Shown here: one piece after another, positions 35,449 through 46,056 of the stretch
Numbering within the stretch: the first letter of the stretch is position 1
Layout: each line of letters starts with the position of its first letter
NCBI GenBank assembly: GCA_026706595.1
Contig: JAPOYL010000015.1
Span: forward strand, 1-57,390
DNA from: Gammaproteobacteria bacterium
Lineage (GTDB): Bacteria; Pseudomonadota; Gammaproteobacteria; UBA4575
Length of the DNA: 57,390 bases
Direction: 5' to 3'
The notes under the pieces: model-generated
Databases searched by the model: none
The model's input: the letters and a program-made list of their open reading frames with translations, nothing else
Told to the model about the DNA's origin: nothing
Made by a program: the position numbers and the translations under genes

Positions 35449-36258
35449 CTATTGTTCCTCGTTCCCTCGTGCTCCATCGGTTCCGATCGCAGGCCATTGT
35501 ACTGCAGGGTCCAGTCCGTACTTGCCATCATACTGCACTTTCACCAGGTACAAGCCGGCGGCCGGCGCGGTCACACCCCCCAGGGTGCGGTCGCGGCGCT
35601 CAAGCACCGTTTTTGCCCAGTCGACTTCCTGTTCTGCCTTGCCGATCGCAATCAGCACGCCCGCAATGTTGCGCACCATGTGATGCAGGAATCCGTCCGC
35701 GCGGATATCCAGGAAAACAAACTCGTCGAAGCGTTGCACGGTGAGCTCGTGCACGGTGCGAACCGGGCTTTTTGCCTGGCAGGCCAGCGCCCGGTACGAC
35801 GTGAAATCATGGGTGCCCTGCAGGCACGATGCCGCCTGTTGCATGCGGGTACAGTCCAGTGGCTGATGCAACCAGGTGACGCGTTCCCGAAGTATGGCCG
35901 GGCGCACCGGGCGATTGTCGATCACATAGCGGTACTGTCGCGAGATCGCCGAATAGCGTGCATGAAAACCGTCCTCAACGGGCCTCGCCCACAGCACCGA
36001 AACCGAGTCGGGAAGGTAGCTGTTGACCCCCAGCACCCAGGCACGATTCTCCCGCGATGCCTCGCAATCGAAATGAACCACCTGTTCGGTGGCATGCACG
36101 CCCGTATCGGTTCGGCCGGCGGCACTGAGACGCACCGGCGCATCGGCCACCCGGGATACCGCATCCTCCAGGGCCTGCTGGACCGTATCGGTGCCCTTCT
36201 GTCGCTGCCAGCCGCAAAACGGGCTGCCATCGTATTCGATGCCAAGTGCAATACGCAT
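35449..36258 (-). CDS. truA: tRNA pseudouridine(38-40) synthase
   Basis: A 269-residue enzyme that makes pseudouridine at positions 38-40 of many tRNAs. The catalytic Asp is in AAGRTDTGVHA. YDGSPFCGWQRQ is the family N-terminal segment and FLHHMVRNIAG is near the C-terminus. It is followed by trpF as in Pseudomonas. In Pseudomonas fimV lies upstream; here a DUF1499 gene does. Confidence 0.96.
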   Translation of the reverse strand: MRIALGIEYDGSPFCGWQRQKGTDTVQQALEDAVSRVADAPVRLSAAGRTDTGVHATEQVVHFDCEASRENRAWVLGVNSYLPDSVSVLWARPVEDGFHARYSAISRQYRYVIDNRPVRPAILRERVTWLHQPLDCTRMQQAASCLQGTHDFTSYRALACQAKSPVRTVHELTVQRFDEFVFLDIRADGFLHHMVRNIAGVLIAIGKAEQEVDWAKTVLERRDRTLGGVTAPAAGLYLVKVQYDGKYGLDPAVQWPAIGTDGARGNEEQ

Positions 36259-36316
36259 GGTAAAAATTTTTCAAAAGACCTACGGCCGGAAAAAGGAGGG
36301 GCAATGATACAGGATG

Positions 36317-36350
36317 TGCAAATCCACGCGCCATGGCGCATGGGGGTGCA
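36317..36350. repeat. Imperfect 34-bp palindrome between DUF1499 gene and truA
   Basis: The perfect core GCGCCATGGCGC (36328-36339) is extended by further symmetric matches (ACC/GGT-like) and outer TGCA arms at 36317-36320 and 36347-36350. It could form a hairpin in the transcript or be a protein site. No U-tract follows on either strand, so it is not a standard intrinsic terminator. Confidence 0.5.
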
Positions 36351-36360
36351 GATTCTCCGA

Positions 36361-36726
36361 CTAGCTGACCTGAAGCCGCCGGCGCAGCCTTTCCACGCGC
36401 CTGCGGTTGACCCCCAGGTCATAGAACCCGTATCTGGATGAGGAACCCACGTGGATCACGCCGTCTTTCGCACATAGAAAACACTTCAGGTCATCGGGAA
36501 ACCGGAAAATGAGCGAACGGCAAAGCACATGTAGGTACTCACCGGTATCCTCAAGAATCACCGTGCGGGGCATCTGTAAAAGCACATTCCTGACCCGGGC
36601 AAAGGTGAGCTCCGGTGCCTCCCCGCAAAGCAGCGGATCGATGTAATGAAAACGCGAGGTGTCCTCCTGGCTGCAGACGTAGTTCGGCCTGATTGTGTGC
36701 GTCACAAGTGGGGGTATGCGGGTCAT
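36361..36726 (-). CDS. DUF1499-family protein
   Basis: A 121-residue protein matching DUF1499. Its hallmark is the segment RSLIFRFPDDLKCFLC...IHVGSSSRYGFYDLGVNRRRVERLRRRL (residues ~70-118). No signal peptide or membrane helix is seen. The function of the family is unknown. It lies upstream of truA on the same strand and diverges from the Bcr/CflA-type transporter. Confidence 0.8.
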   Translation of the reverse strand: MTRIPPLVTHTIRPNYVCSQEDTSRFHYIDPLLCGEAPELTFARVRNVLLQMPRTVILEDTGEYLHVLCRSLIFRFPDDLKCFLCAKDGVIHVGSSSRYGFYDLGVNRRRVERLRRRLQVS

Positions 36727-36931
36727 GGCCTGTTTGTTCTTTGGGTTGCTCTACAGTCAACTCGCGCCCTGCTACATACCCATAGTCCGAGATTTTATGT
36801 TATGTTGCGGGCCAAGTCACAAGACGACCAGCCCCCGTGAGATTGGACCCACTCAATGGCAGTGGCCCCGTTCACCAGTCCTCCCAAATGGCTCTTGCAT
36901 CCAGAGTCCCCGTAGGGCACCGGCCCTCGCC

Positions 36932-38203
36932 ATGATGACCCCGGGTAACCCTTTGAAGTCCAGTTCTAGCAACCCGCAAACCCCCGAGATGGTGCAAGTA
37001 GAAAGTGCGCTGCCCCTCGCCCCTGTTTTTGCCAGCGTTTTCCTGCTGGCCCTGATGGCTGCCATGGGGCAGTTCGCCTCCAACGTTTACACGCCTTCTC
37101 TCCCGTTTGTTGCAGCATCGCTGGGAGTCGATATCGATGCCGTGCAACTGACGCTGGTCACCTACATGCTTGCCTTCGGTGTCGGACAGCTGATCTATGG
37201 CCCGCTTGCTGACCGGTTCGGAAGACGCCCCGTCTTGTTTGGCGGGCTCGTGCTGTTCCTTGCCGGTACGCTTTGCTGTGCACTTTCTGCCAGTCTGCCG
37301 GCTCTGCTGTGGTCTCGTGCACTGCAGGCATTGGGCGTGGCCAGCACGAACGTGGTCGCCCGTGCCGCCGCGCGCGACAGTTTCAGCGGCAGCGAACTGC
37401 TTCGCGCAATGGCGATGATTGCAATTGTTTTTACGCTTGTGCCCGGAACGGCACCTTTTGTTGGCGGATTTGTCCAGGCACTTGCCGGCTGGCGTGCTAA
37501 CTTCTGGCTGACCCTGCTTCTTGGCCTGCTGATCAGCCTCTACATGCTGGTCAAATTACCGGAGACCGGGCATACCCGCCTGAACCGTATCGATGCGCGT
37601 GCAGTGGTCCGGGGTTACCTGGATGTCCTGTCGGTTCGCCGTGCAATTTTCTGCTCACTCACCGGCGGACTTGTCTTTGCCACGGCATCCACCTTTTATG
37701 CAGCTTCCCCGGCGCTTTACATGGAGCACCTGGAGATCGGGCCTGTCGAGTACGGACTCTATCCTCTCCTGTCCATTGCCGGATTTATTGCAGGCAGCCT
37801 CCTGGTCCGGCGCCTGGCCGATGAGGTCACCCCGGACTGGATTCTTGTCCGGGGACTGGCCATCATGCTCCCAGCCCTCGTACTCATGCTGTTTTTCCCA
37901 CTCGTCGATATGGTGCACAAACACCTGTTCAACGTCTGCATCGTCATACATAGCGTAGGACTCGGCATATTCACACCCACCGCGAGTGCACTCGTGCTGT
38001 CACATTTCCCACGCCGGGCCGGATTTGCTGCAGCCACGCACGGCTTTATCGTGCTGACCAGCAGTGCAGTCGGCGTGCTTATTGTCAGTGAGTTGCAGCG
38101 GTTCCTGCCGATTCTGGCATTGCCCCTGGTAATGCTTTCCTTTGTCGGTTTTGCGATCATTCTGTCCCGGGCGTTCATCGAAACCGGAAAACGTGAGTCA
38201 TGA
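36932..38203 (+). CDS. MFS transporter, Bcr/CflA drug-resistance type
   Basis: A 423-residue major facilitator with about twelve transmembrane helices. The MFS motif is GPLADRFGRRPVLFGG after helix 2. Tracts such as MGQFASNVYTPSLPFVAASLGVDIDAVQLTLVTYMLAFGVGQLIYG match Bcr/CflA exporters of drugs or small metabolites. The ATG at 36932 gives a normal length; the ATG at 36989 is the alternative. The frame is open upstream to 36695 but that part lacks similarity. It diverges from the DUF1499 gene across about 200 bp and converges on the SDR gene. Confidence 0.88.
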   Translation: MMTPGNPLKSSSSNPQTPEMVQVESALPLAPVFASVFLLALMAAMGQFASNVYTPSLPFVAASLGVDIDAVQLTLVTYMLAFGVGQLIYGPLADRFGRRPVLFGGLVLFLAGTLCCALSASLPALLWSRALQALGVASTNVVARAAARDSFSGSELLRAMAMIAIVFTLVPGTAPFVGGFVQALAGWRANFWLTLLLGLLISLYMLVKLPETGHTRLNRIDARAVVRGYLDVLSVRRAIFCSLTGGLVFATASTFYAASPALYMEHLEIGPVEYGLYPLLSIAGFIAGSLLVRRLADEVTPDWILVRGLAIMLPALVLMLFFPLVDMVHKHLFNVCIVIHSVGLGIFTPTASALVLSHFPRRAGFAAATHGFIVLTSSAVGVLIVSELQRFLPILALPLVMLSFVGFAIILSRAFIETGKRES

Positions 38204-38271
38204 AAGAACGAGGACCCGAATCCTGAGCAGGCATGCCCAAGGGTGTGCTGATTTGCCGTCGTATCCTGAAT

Positions 38272-39156
38272 TTATTTGGACACGGGTCGGTTTTCGGTGC
38301 GGGAAATTGCGTGCAGGATGTGATCCAGTTGCCGCGCCGTGAGTATCCGCTTCAGATAGCCCAGCAGGTACGTCGGCACGGTCACGTAGTAGTGGGTCCT
38401 GGGTCGCCGAGCTTCCAGGGCATGGATGACCTTTTTCACCACGGCATCCGCGGGCAGCGTGAACGGCGTGGTGTCGTCCTCTGCCGCCAGGCGTTCCTCA
38501 ACGACAGTATAGATATCCCGGTGGGCGCTTTTCGACGGGTCGATGTTGGCCTTGAATGCCGCGTACGCGTTTTCCCGAAAGCGACTGGTGACCGGCCCGG
38601 GTTCGATCAGCGACACATAGACGCCTGAACCGGCCAGCTCCAGCCTCAGGGTATCGGTCAGCCCCTCGATGGCATACTTGCTGGCCACATACGCGCCCCG
38701 GTAATGCAGTGCCACAAGACCGAGCAATGAACTGTTCTGGATGATGCGCCCGGTGCCGTTGGCACGCATGGAGGGCAAAAGCCGGCAGGTCAGGTCATGC
38801 CAGCCCAGAACGTTGGTCTGCAGTTGAGCCAGCAGTACGTCGCGCGTCAGGTCTTCGACCGCACCCGGCTGCCCGTAGGCTCCGTTGTTGAACAGCCCAT
38901 AGACCCTTCCGTGGGTTCGTGCAAGCACCTCTTTTGCGAACCCCGACACACTCGCCGGATCCCCCAGATCTAGAGCCTGTGCTTCAAAACCGTCTTTCTC
39001 GAGCTGCTCCAGGTCTTCTGTCTTGCGCGCGGTCGCAAGTACGCGGTAGCCGCGCTCGGACAGCATCTCGGCCGCCCTACGTCCGATGCCGCTTGAGCAG
39101 CCGGTGATGACTATGTTTCGCTGGATCACAGGTCTCTCATGACTTGTCTGGTGCAC
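38272..39156 (-). CDS. Short-chain dehydrogenase/reductase
   Basis: A 294-residue classical SDR. The cofactor motif is TGCSSGIG (~18-25). NNGAYG replaces the usual NNAG. The catalytic Ser is in NSSLLG and the Tyr-Lys pair in YVASK. Basic residues after the second strand (ATARK) suggest NADPH. The substrate is unknown; sterol/retinol-like and acyl substrates occur among relatives. It lies downstream of asd on the same strand. Confidence 0.9.
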   Translation of the reverse strand: MHQTSHERPVIQRNIVITGCSSGIGRRAAEMLSERGYRVLATARKTEDLEQLEKDGFEAQALDLGDPASVSGFAKEVLARTHGRVYGLFNNGAYGQPGAVEDLTRDVLLAQLQTNVLGWHDLTCRLLPSMRANGTGRIIQNSSLLGLVALHYRGAYVASKYAIEGLTDTLRLELAGSGVYVSLIEPGPVTSRFRENAYAAFKANIDPSKSAHRDIYTVVEERLAAEDDTTPFTLPADAVVKKVIHALEARRPRTHYYVTVPTYLLGYLKRILTARQLDHILHAISRTENRPVSK

Positions 39157-39234
39157 TCATCATGATACTCCGGCAAGAATCCGTGCGCTGCCGGGCAAGA
39201 TTAGGGCGCGACCTCGAACGCGATCCTTGCGCTC

Positions 39235-40254
39235 TCAGATGTATTCCCGGACCAGAATTTCCGCGATCTGGATACTGTTCAGAGCTGCTCCCTTTCTCAG
39301 GTTGTCACTGACCACCCACATGTTGAGCCCGCGCGGGTGCGAGATGTCTTCACGAATGCGTCCCACGTACACGGCATCGGTTCCATCCCCTTCGGTGACC
39401 GCCGTGGGGTAACCGCCATCCTTTCGGTCGTCCACCACCTGGACCCCCGGTGCCTCGGCCAGCAACTGTTTGGCCTGCTCCGCCGACAGGGGCGCTTTCA
39501 ATTCAAGGTGGACGGCCTCGGAATGACCATTGACGACCGGGATGCGCACCGTCGTGGGGTTGACCTGGATTGAGTCATCGCCGAGGATCTTGCGGGTCTC
39601 CCACACCATCTTCATCTCTTCCTTGGTATAACCGTTGTCCATAAACGCATCGATATGCGGCAGGGCATTGAAGGCGATCTGCTTTGGATACACCTGGCAA
39701 TCCACCGACGCACCCTCCATGATCCCCCGGGTCTGCTGGTCGAGTTCCTCGATGGCCTCCTTGCCGGTTCCGGACACCGCCTGGTAGGTGGCCACGTTAA
39801 CACGCTCGATGCCGACCGCATCATGAATGGGCTTGAGGGCCACCACCATCTGGATGGTGGAACAGTTCGGGTTGGCGATAATGCCGTTGTTGGTGTAATT
39901 CGCGATCTGCTCGACGTTCACTTCCGGAACCACCAGCGGGATGCTGTCCACGTACCGAAACTGCGAAGTGTTGTCGACCACGACGCAGCCCTGCTCGGCA
40001 GCCTTCGGCGCATATTCCTTCGAGATGCTGGCTCCCGGTGAGAAAAGCCCGATTTGCGTATCGGAAAAATCAAACGCGGCCAGGTCACCCACCTCGATTT
40101 CCTGGCTCCCGAAGCGGACTTTCTTACCCGCGGAACGGGTACTTGCCAAAGCATGCACCCGGTCTGCAGGAAACTCTCTTTGTGCCAGAATGGACAGCAG
40201 CTGTTCACCCACCGCCCCGGTGGCACCCACTACGGCAACATTGTGTTTTTTCAT
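39235..40254 (-). CDS. asd: Aspartate-semialdehyde dehydrogenase
   Basis: A 339-residue enzyme that reduces aspartyl phosphate to the semialdehyde, a branch point for lysine, diaminopimelate, threonine and methionine. VVGATGAVGEQLL is the NADP motif, NPNCSTIQMV holds the catalytic Cys and GHSEAVHLE holds the His. It follows leuB at 23 bp, the conserved arrangement. Confidence 0.96.
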   Translation of the reverse strand: MKKHNVAVVGATGAVGEQLLSILAQREFPADRVHALASTRSAGKKVRFGSQEIEVGDLAAFDFSDTQIGLFSPGASISKEYAPKAAEQGCVVVDNTSQFRYVDSIPLVVPEVNVEQIANYTNNGIIANPNCSTIQMVVALKPIHDAVGIERVNVATYQAVSGTGKEAIEELDQQTRGIMEGASVDCQVYPKQIAFNALPHIDAFMDNGYTKEEMKMVWETRKILGDDSIQVNPTTVRIPVVNGHSEAVHLELKAPLSAEQAKQLLAEAPGVQVVDDRKDGGYPTAVTEGDGTDAVYVGRIREDISHPRGLNMWVVSDNLRKGAALNSIQIAEILVREYI

Positions 40255-40277
40255 GGTCTGTATCAGTCTTTCTGTGT

Positions 40278-41354
40278 TTAGTCCGACAGCGCACGGACCA
40301 CGGCATCGCCCATTTCCCGGGTTCCGATGTGCTGCCGCGCGGAATATACAATATCCTGCGTTCGAAGTCCCTCGGCAATGACCCGGCGCACCCCCTGCTC
40401 GATGCGCTCCGCCATGGCGGGCTCATCCAGGCTGTAGCGCAGCATCATCGCGGCCGAGAGGATGGCTGCGAGCGGATTGGCCACGTCCTTGCCGGCGATG
40501 TCGGGGGCTGAACCATGCACGGGCTCGTACAGGCCCTGGTCTGCGCCGTTCAGCGAGGCGGACGGCAGCATGCCGATCGATCCGGTCAGCATGGCTGCAA
40601 TGTCAGAGAGAATATCGCCGAACATGTTCTCGGTCAGCACGACATCGAACTGTTTCGGGTCACGAACCAACTGCATGGCGGCATTATCGACATACATGTG
40701 GCTCAGGGATACCTCGGGATACTGCTGGTGCACCCGGTTCACGACGTCCCGCCACAGCTCCGAAACCTCCAGTACATTGGCCTTGTCCACGGAGCAAAGA
40801 CGCCGGTTCCTGCGCTGTGCAATCTGGAATGCGGCCTGCGCGATGCGTTCGATCTCGGTTTCATCGTAGGCCAGCGTGTTAACCCCTCGGCGGACTTCTC
40901 CCTCGAGCGTGCGGATTCCCCGCGGCTCGCCAAAGTAGAGTCCTCCGGTAAGTTCACGAACGATCATAATGTCGAGGCCGGCCACTAACTCCGGTTTCAG
41001 CGAGGAGGCATCGGCCAGGTCCGCAAACAGGATCGCCGGTCGCAGGTTTGCAAACAGGCCGAGTTCTGCACGCAGGCGCAGCAGTCCCTTCTCCGGGCGC
41101 AACTCGCGCTCCACGTCATCGAAGCGGGGTCCTCCGACCGCACCCAGCACCACGGCATCGGCGGCCCGGGCAAGCTCCAGGGTCTGTGCCGGCAGCGGGT
41201 CGCCACCATCCTCGTAGGCACAGCCGCCGACCAGCGCTTCCTCGAGTTCGAGGGCGAGGCCGTGTTCGTCGACGAGAAAGGCCAGCACCTTGCGAACCTC
41301 GGCGATGACTTCAGGGCCGATACCGTCTCCCGGCAATAACAGAACCTTGTGCAT
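40278..41354 (-). CDS. leuB: 3-isopropylmalate dehydrogenase
   Basis: A 358-residue NAD-dependent decarboxylating dehydrogenase of leucine synthesis. [11 protein letters not shown] opens the protein, [10 protein letters not shown] and the Arg residues of [22 protein letters not shown] match the substrate region, and [13 protein letters not shown] binds the metal. It is preceded by leuD at 30 bp. Confidence 0.97.
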   Translation of the reverse strand: MHKVLLLPGDGIGPEVIAEVRKVLAFLVDEHGLALELEEALVGGCAYEDGGDPLPAQTLELARAADAVVLGAVGGPRFDDVERELRPEKGLLRLRAELGLFANLRPAILFADLADASSLKPELVAGLDIMIVRELTGGLYFGEPRGIRTLEGEVRRGVNTLAYDETEIERIAQAAFQIAQRRNRRLCSVDKANVLEVSELWRDVVNRVHQQYPEVSLSHMYVDNAAMQLVRDPKQFDVVLTENMFGDILSDIAAMLTGSIGMLPSASLNGADQGLYEPVHGSAPDIAGKDVANPLAAILSAAMMLRYSLDEPAMAERIEQGVRRVIAEGLRTQDIVYSARQHIGTREMGDAVVRALSD

Positions 41355-41384
41355 GGGTCAGTAAAAATCCAGTTGTCAAAAATA

Positions 41385-42023
41385 TCAGGGAAACAGCCAG
41401 GGACAGGCCTGTTTCATCCGGTCCTCGTAGGCCCTGATCTTGTCTTCATGCTGCAGCGTGATATCGATCTCATCATAACCGTTCAGCAGGCAATGCTTGT
41501 GAAACTCACTGATTTCAAAAGAAAAAACCCTGTCATTCTGATCCTGAACGAGCTGCTTCTCCAGGTCCACCGTACAGACGTACGCGGGGTCTTGTTCGAC
41601 CTGATCGAACAGATCGTCCACTTCTGCTGCTTGCAGGGTAATCGGCAGCAGGCCGTTTTTATAGCTGTTGCTGCAAAAAATATCGGCAAAGCTTGAGGCG
41701 ATCACCACCCGGAAACCATGGTCCAGCAGGGACCATACGGCATGTTCGCGCGAGGACCCGCAACCGAAGTTATCACGCACCAGCAACACCTCCGCCCCTG
41801 CGTACGTGTCCTGGTTGAGGACAAAGTCCGGGTCGGTGCGGCGTTGTCCGGGGTCCGTGTCCAGGGTGCCCGGGTCCAAGTAGCGCCAGTTGTCAAACAG
41901 GTACTTTCCGAAACCCGTGCGCTTAACCGATTTCAGGTACTGCTGCGGAATGATGGCGTCCGTATCCACGTTGCTGCGATCGAGCGGCAGCAAGGTGGTC
42001 TCAAGGCGGGTGAAGGGTCTCAT
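41385..42023 (-). CDS. leuD: 3-isopropylmalate dehydratase small subunit
   Basis: A 212-residue subunit that, with LeuC, isomerises 2-isopropylmalate to 3-isopropylmalate. [16 protein letters not shown] and [12 protein letters not shown] are the swivel-domain signatures. Start at 42023 ([10 protein letters not shown]), overlapping the leuC stop in ATGA, which couples the two subunits. Confidence 0.97.
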   Translation of the reverse strand: MRPFTRLETTLLPLDRSNVDTDAIIPQQYLKSVKRTGFGKYLFDNWRYLDPGTLDTDPGQRRTDPDFVLNQDTYAGAEVLLVRDNFGCGSSREHAVWSLLDHGFRVVIASSFADIFCSNSYKNGLLPITLQAAEVDDLFDQVEQDPAYVCTVDLEKQLVQDQNDRVFSFEISEFHKHCLLNGYDEIDITLQHEDKIRAYEDRMKQACPWLFP

Positions 42024-43414
42024 GCCATCCACTTCCTGACATCGACAAAATGTCCGTGCAGGGCTGCGCCCACGGCCATCACCGGGCTCACCAGGTGGGT
42101 GCGACCGCCCTTGCCCTGGCGTCCCTCGAAATTCCGATTGGAGGTGGATGCACAACGCTCTCCCGGCTCAAGCTGGTCCGCATTCATGCCTAGGCACATC
42201 GAGCAGCCCGGCTCACGCCACTCGAACCCGGCCGACTTGAAAATCCGGTCCAAGCCCTCCTCTTCGGCCTGGCGCTTCACCAGCCCCGAACCCGGCACCA
42301 CCATGGCCAGCTTTACATTGTCTGCCACGCTGCGGTCCCGAATCAGACCGGCCGCCTCGCGCAGGTCCTCGATCCGGGAATTGGTGCACGAGCCGATGAA
42401 CACCTTGTCGATCTCGATCGCCTCGATCGGGGTTCCGGGCTGCAGGCCCATGTACTGCAGCGCATTGCGGTGATCCACGTTGTCGTCCTGCGGGACGACG
42501 CCATCGACGGCGGTTACCATCTCCGGGGAGGTCCCCCAGGTGACCTGCGGCTTGAGGTCACTGGCATCGAGTTCCACCACGGCATCAAACTTCGCCCCGT
42601 CATCGCTCCTCAAGGTTTGCCAGTAGGCCTGCGCCTGCTCCCACATGGCGCCCTGGGGCGCAAACGGTCGACCGGCCACGTACTCCAGGGTGGTATCGTC
42701 GACGGCGATCATGCCGGCACGGGCACCTGCCTCGATAGACATGTTGCACATCGTCATGCGCCCTTCCACGGAAAGCGCGCGAATCGCAGCCCCCGCGTAT
42801 TCGGCCGTGTAGCCGGTAGCTCCGGCCGTGCCCAGCCGTCCGATGACGGCAAGGATGATGTCCTTGGAAGTCACCCCGGCAGGCAACCTGCCGTCCACGC
42901 GGATCTGCATGTTCTTCGATTTTTTCAGCAGCAGGCACTGGGTCGCGAGCACGTGCTCCACCTCGGAGGTCCCGATACCAAACGCAAGCGCGCCCAGCGC
43001 ACCGTGGGTGGAGGTGTGCGAATCGCCGCACACGATGGTCATGCCCGGCAGCGAGGCACCCTGCTCGGGGCCGATCACGTGCACGATCCCCTGGCGTACG
43101 TCCAGCATCGGGAACTGCGTGATCGAAAAATGCCTGCAATTTTCATCGAGCGTGTCGACCTGCCGCCTGGAGATGGGGTCCTCGATCCCCTGGCTTCGAT
43201 CCGTGGTCGGCACGTTGTGGTCCGCGGTGGCGAGGATGGAATCCCTGCGCCAGGGGGCCCGACCGGCGATCCGCAGGCCCTCGAATGCCTGCGGGGACGT
43301 CACCTCGTGCACCAGATGCCGGTCGATGTACAGCAACGTCATGCCGTCATCGCGCTCATGCACGCTGTGACTTCTCCAGACTTTGTCATACAAGGTGTCG
43401 TTTTCCATCATCAT
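42020..43414 (-). CDS. leuC: 3-isopropylmalate dehydratase large subunit
   Basis: A 464-residue aconitase-family subunit. The [4Fe-4S] ligands are the Cys in [11 protein letters not shown] and the two in [26 protein letters not shown] is the family motif. Three consecutive ATG codons occur at the start; the first (43414) overlaps the preceding transporter stop in ATGA. Confidence 0.97.
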   Translation of the reverse strand: MMMENDTLYDKVWRSHSVHERDDGMTLLYIDRHLVHEVTSPQAFEGLRIAGRAPWRRDSILATADHNVPTTDRSQGIEDPISRRQVDTLDENCRHFSITQFPMLDVRQGIVHVIGPEQGASLPGMTIVCGDSHTSTHGALGALAFGIGTSEVEHVLATQCLLLKKSKNMQIRVDGRLPAGVTSKDIILAVIGRLGTAGATGYTAEYAGAAIRALSVEGRMTMCNMSIEAGARAGMIAVDDTTLEYVAGRPFAPQGAMWEQAQAYWQTLRSDDGAKFDAVVELDASDLKPQVTWGTSPEMVTAVDGVVPQDDNVDHRNALQYMGLQPGTPIEAIEIDKVFIGSCTNSRIEDLREAAGLIRDRSVADNVKLAMVVPGSGLVKRQAEEEGLDRIFKSAGFEWREPGCSMCLGMNADQLEPGERCASTSNRNFEGRQGKGGRTHLVSPVMAVGAALHGHFVDVRKWMA

Positions 43415-44601
43415 GATCCTGCGGGCCTGTGCCGCTCATGTCTTGCTCTGCCGCGCTCACCCAGCCACAGATACTGAAGCAGCGCGAAGGTGGCCATGCC
43501 GGCCGCCAGCAGGTAGACCCCGGAGGCGCCGACGGCGCTCCAAGTATACCCGCTCACAAGGCTGCCTAGCGAAATTCCCAGGCCAAAGCTGACACTGGAA
43601 TAAAGCGCCATGCCACGGCTTTGCAGCGGTCCCGGGAAGTATTCGTCGATCATGCAGATCGCTGCAGCATGAAACATCCCGTACGAGGCCGCGTGCAACA
43701 ACTGGGCCAGCAGCAACACGGGCAGGTTGTCTGCATACAAGGCGATCAGGCACCAGCGAAGTGCGGTCAGCAGCATGGCCATGCCCAGCAGGCGCCCTGC
43801 ACCAAATTTCGACAGCAGCCGGTACACCATGAGAAACAGCCCAATCTCGGCAACCACCCCCAGCATCCACAGTTGACCCACCGCGGTTCGCGAGTATCCC
43901 AGGTCCTCCAGGTAGATGCTGAAAAACGTGTAATAGGCACCGTGGCTCATCTGTATCAAAAACGCGGCCAGCAGCAGGGCGATGACCGGCGCCTGCCAGC
44001 AGGTGCCCAGAAATGAAGCGTTCCGGGTTGCATGGCCAATGGAGGGTGTGTCCTGTACACGCAGCATGCTCAGCCAGATACAGGACAGGATCACCAGGAT
44101 CGACCACGGCAGAAACCGGATCCCTTCATCGCGCACCACCAGCGCCAGCACCAGCACGGAAACCAGGAACCCGATCGAACCCCACAGCCGTACGCGCCCG
44201 TACTGATACCGGTCCTTTCCCAGAAAATTCATGGTGGTGGCCTCGAACTGGGGCAAGGCCGCATTCCAGAAAAATCCAAACCCCGCCAGCACCAGCAGCA
44301 TGGTCCAGTACTCGCGTACAGGAAGCACCAGTGCAAACACGCATATGCCAGCAAACACGGCGTAGCGTGTGACCCGCATGCGCTGGCCGGCGTGGTCAGC
44401 GATGTATGCCCATATCGTTGGCGCGATGATCTTGGTAGCCAAAAGCACCGCGGAAAGCTCGCCGATCTGGCGGGCATTGAAATCGAGATGCTTCAGGTAC
44501 AGGCTCCAGTACGGAAGCAGCGCACCGAGCGTCGCGTAGTAGAAGAAATAGACCGTGGCGTGCCTTCCGCGCCTTGCAGACTGTTGCTGTCCGGACAGCA
44601 T
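43411..44601 (-). CDS. MFS transporter, HcaT-like (MFS_1-like)
   Basis: A 396-residue permease with about twelve helices. The opening [32 protein letters not shown] is characteristic of the HcaT/nucleoside-symporter-like subgroup. The substrate is unknown. It is wedged between aroC and leuC and coupled to leuC by a 4-base overlap, so it may be expressed with leucine genes without sharing their function. Confidence 0.88.
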   Translation of the reverse strand: MLSGQQQSARRGRHATVYFFYYATLGALLPYWSLYLKHLDFNARQIGELSAVLLATKIIAPTIWAYIADHAGQRMRVTRYAVFAGICVFALVLPVREYWTMLLVLAGFGFFWNAALPQFEATTMNFLGKDRYQYGRVRLWGSIGFLVSVLVLALVVRDEGIRFLPWSILVILSCIWLSMLRVQDTPSIGHATRNASFLGTCWQAPVIALLLAAFLIQMSHGAYYTFFSIYLEDLGYSRTAVGQLWMLGVVAEIGLFLMVYRLLSKFGAGRLLGMAMLLTALRWCLIALYADNLPVLLLAQLLHAASYGMFHAAAICMIDEYFPGPLQSRGMALYSSVSFGLGISLGSLVSGYTWSAVGASGVYLLAAGMATFALLQYLWLGERGRARHERHRPAGS

Positions 44602-44648
44602 GATTGTTCCAGATCAAGCCGTTACAGGTTCAACTGCCAGCCGGGCGC

Positions 44649-45749
44649 TCAGGGCGCCGAAGACGGGATATCCGGCGTGGCACAGTCCACATCGAGGTTT
44701 TGTGCACGCTGGCGAAGCACATGATCCATGACCACCAGGGCAAGCATCGCCTCTGCGATCGGCACACCGCGGATGCCCACACAGGGGTCATGGCGCCCGG
44801 TCGTGACGATTTCCGTGGGTTCGCCCCGGACGTCCACGGTCTTTCCGGGAATGCGGATGCTTGAGGTCGGCTTGAACGCCACGCTGACCCGAAGATCCTG
44901 GCCGGTGGAGATGCCACCCAGCACCCCGCCCGCGTTATTGGAAAGAAATCCCTCCGGGCTCATCTCATCGCGGCACTGGCTGCCCATCTGCCCCACACAT
45001 CCGAATCCGGCTCCGATCTCCACGCCCTTGACCGCGTTGATGCTCATCATGGCATGGGCGATATCGGCATCCAGACGGTCAAACACGGGCTCTCCCAGCC
45101 CGGTGGTCATGCCGCTGGCAACCACCGTGACCCGCGCTCCGGTCGAATCCCCCTGCTTGCGAAGCCCGTCCATGAAGTTCTCGAGCTCGCCAACCTTGTC
45201 CGCATCCGGGCAGAAGAAGGGGTTGGCTTCCACGGCATCCCAGTCCCTGTGCTCGATTTCAATCGGGCCGAGCTGCGAAAGGTAGCCTCGAATCTCGATG
45301 CCGGACCCCTGCTTCAGGCATTTTTTTGCAATCGCCCCTGCGGCCACCCGCATGGCGGTCTCGCGCGCCGATGAACGACCGCCGCCGCGGTAGTCCCGCC
45401 GACCGTACTTTTTCAGGTAGGTGTAGTCCGCATGGCCCGGGCGAAACTTCTCCTTGATATCGTTGTAGTCCTTGGAGCGCGCATCCTGGTTGTAGATGAT
45501 CAGTCCGATGGGCGTGCCGGTGGTCCGGCCTTCGAAGGTGCCGGACAGAATCTCGACTTGGTCCGGTTCACGCCGCTGCGAGGTATGGCGCGTCTTGCCG
45601 GGGCGCCGCCGATCGAGATCAACCTGCAGGTCCGAGGCCTCCAGATCCAGACCGGGGGGGCAGCCATCGACGATGCAGCCGATCGCGCTTCCATGACTTT
45701 CGCCAAAGGAAGTGACCGTAAATAATTTTCCATATGAATTGCCGGGCAT
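44649..45749 (-). CDS. aroC: Chorismate synthase
   Basis: A 366-residue FMN-dependent enzyme that makes chorismate from EPSP, the last shikimate step and precursor for trp genes nearby. [48 protein letters not shown]-type segments and [14 protein letters not shown] match family signatures. The start at 45749 is an [13 protein letters not shown]. Confidence 0.97.
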   Translation of the reverse strand: MPGNSYGKLFTVTSFGESHGSAIGCIVDGCPPGLDLEASDLQVDLDRRRPGKTRHTSQRREPDQVEILSGTFEGRTTGTPIGLIIYNQDARSKDYNDIKEKFRPGHADYTYLKKYGRRDYRGGGRSSARETAMRVAAGAIAKKCLKQGSGIEIRGYLSQLGPIEIEHRDWDAVEANPFFCPDADKVGELENFMDGLRKQGDSTGARVTVVASGMTTGLGEPVFDRLDADIAHAMMSINAVKGVEIGAGFGCVGQMGSQCRDEMSPEGFLSNNAGGVLGGISTGQDLRVSVAFKPTSSIRIPGKTVDVRGEPTEIVTTGRHDPCVGIRGVPIAEAMLALVVMDHVLRQRAQNLDVDCATPDIPSSAP

Positions 45750-45797
45750 CCGCCAATCATAACATCTCCGGAAAAAGAACTGTCTGAGCCAGCCTCC

Positions 45798-46007
45798 ATG
45801 TCCGGCCTGAAAAGGTTATACAATGCAGCGGTCATGAGCCCTGATTCAAAGCATCCCAGGACCCGCAAAATGATCCGGCGAGAGATCCACATGTTGCTGG
45901 CGATCGCAGGCTTTACGGTATGCATGGCACTTTTCAACGGGATATATCCGGGAGCGAACCCAGAGCCGGAACTACCGGAACGTGTTGCCCCGCAACCCGG
46001 GCCATGA
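45798..46007 (+). CDS. Small single-pass membrane protein, unknown
   Basis: A possible 69-residue protein with a basic N-terminus, one hydrophobic helix (~32-48, [19 protein letters not shown]) and a Pro/Glu-rich tail. An internal ATG at 45834 would give 57 residues. It ends 49 bp before psd on the same strand. The basic-then-hydrophobic pattern supports a real small membrane protein, but the lack of a strong ribosome-binding site leaves doubt. Confidence 0.4.
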   Translation: MSGLKRLYNAAVMSPDSKHPRTRKMIRREIHMLLAIAGFTVCMALFNGIYPGANPEPELPERVAPQPGP

Positions 46008-46056
46008 CGGATCATTCCAGGACACTGAAGACCTATTACACACAACAGGGACGCTG

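Noticed and set aside
36304-36441. A 45-codon plus-strand frame with an AAGGAGG sequence ahead of its ATG
   Set aside because: It runs antisense to the end of the DUF1499 gene, has no recognisable features, and a single good Shine-Dalgarno match is expected by chance in this length.
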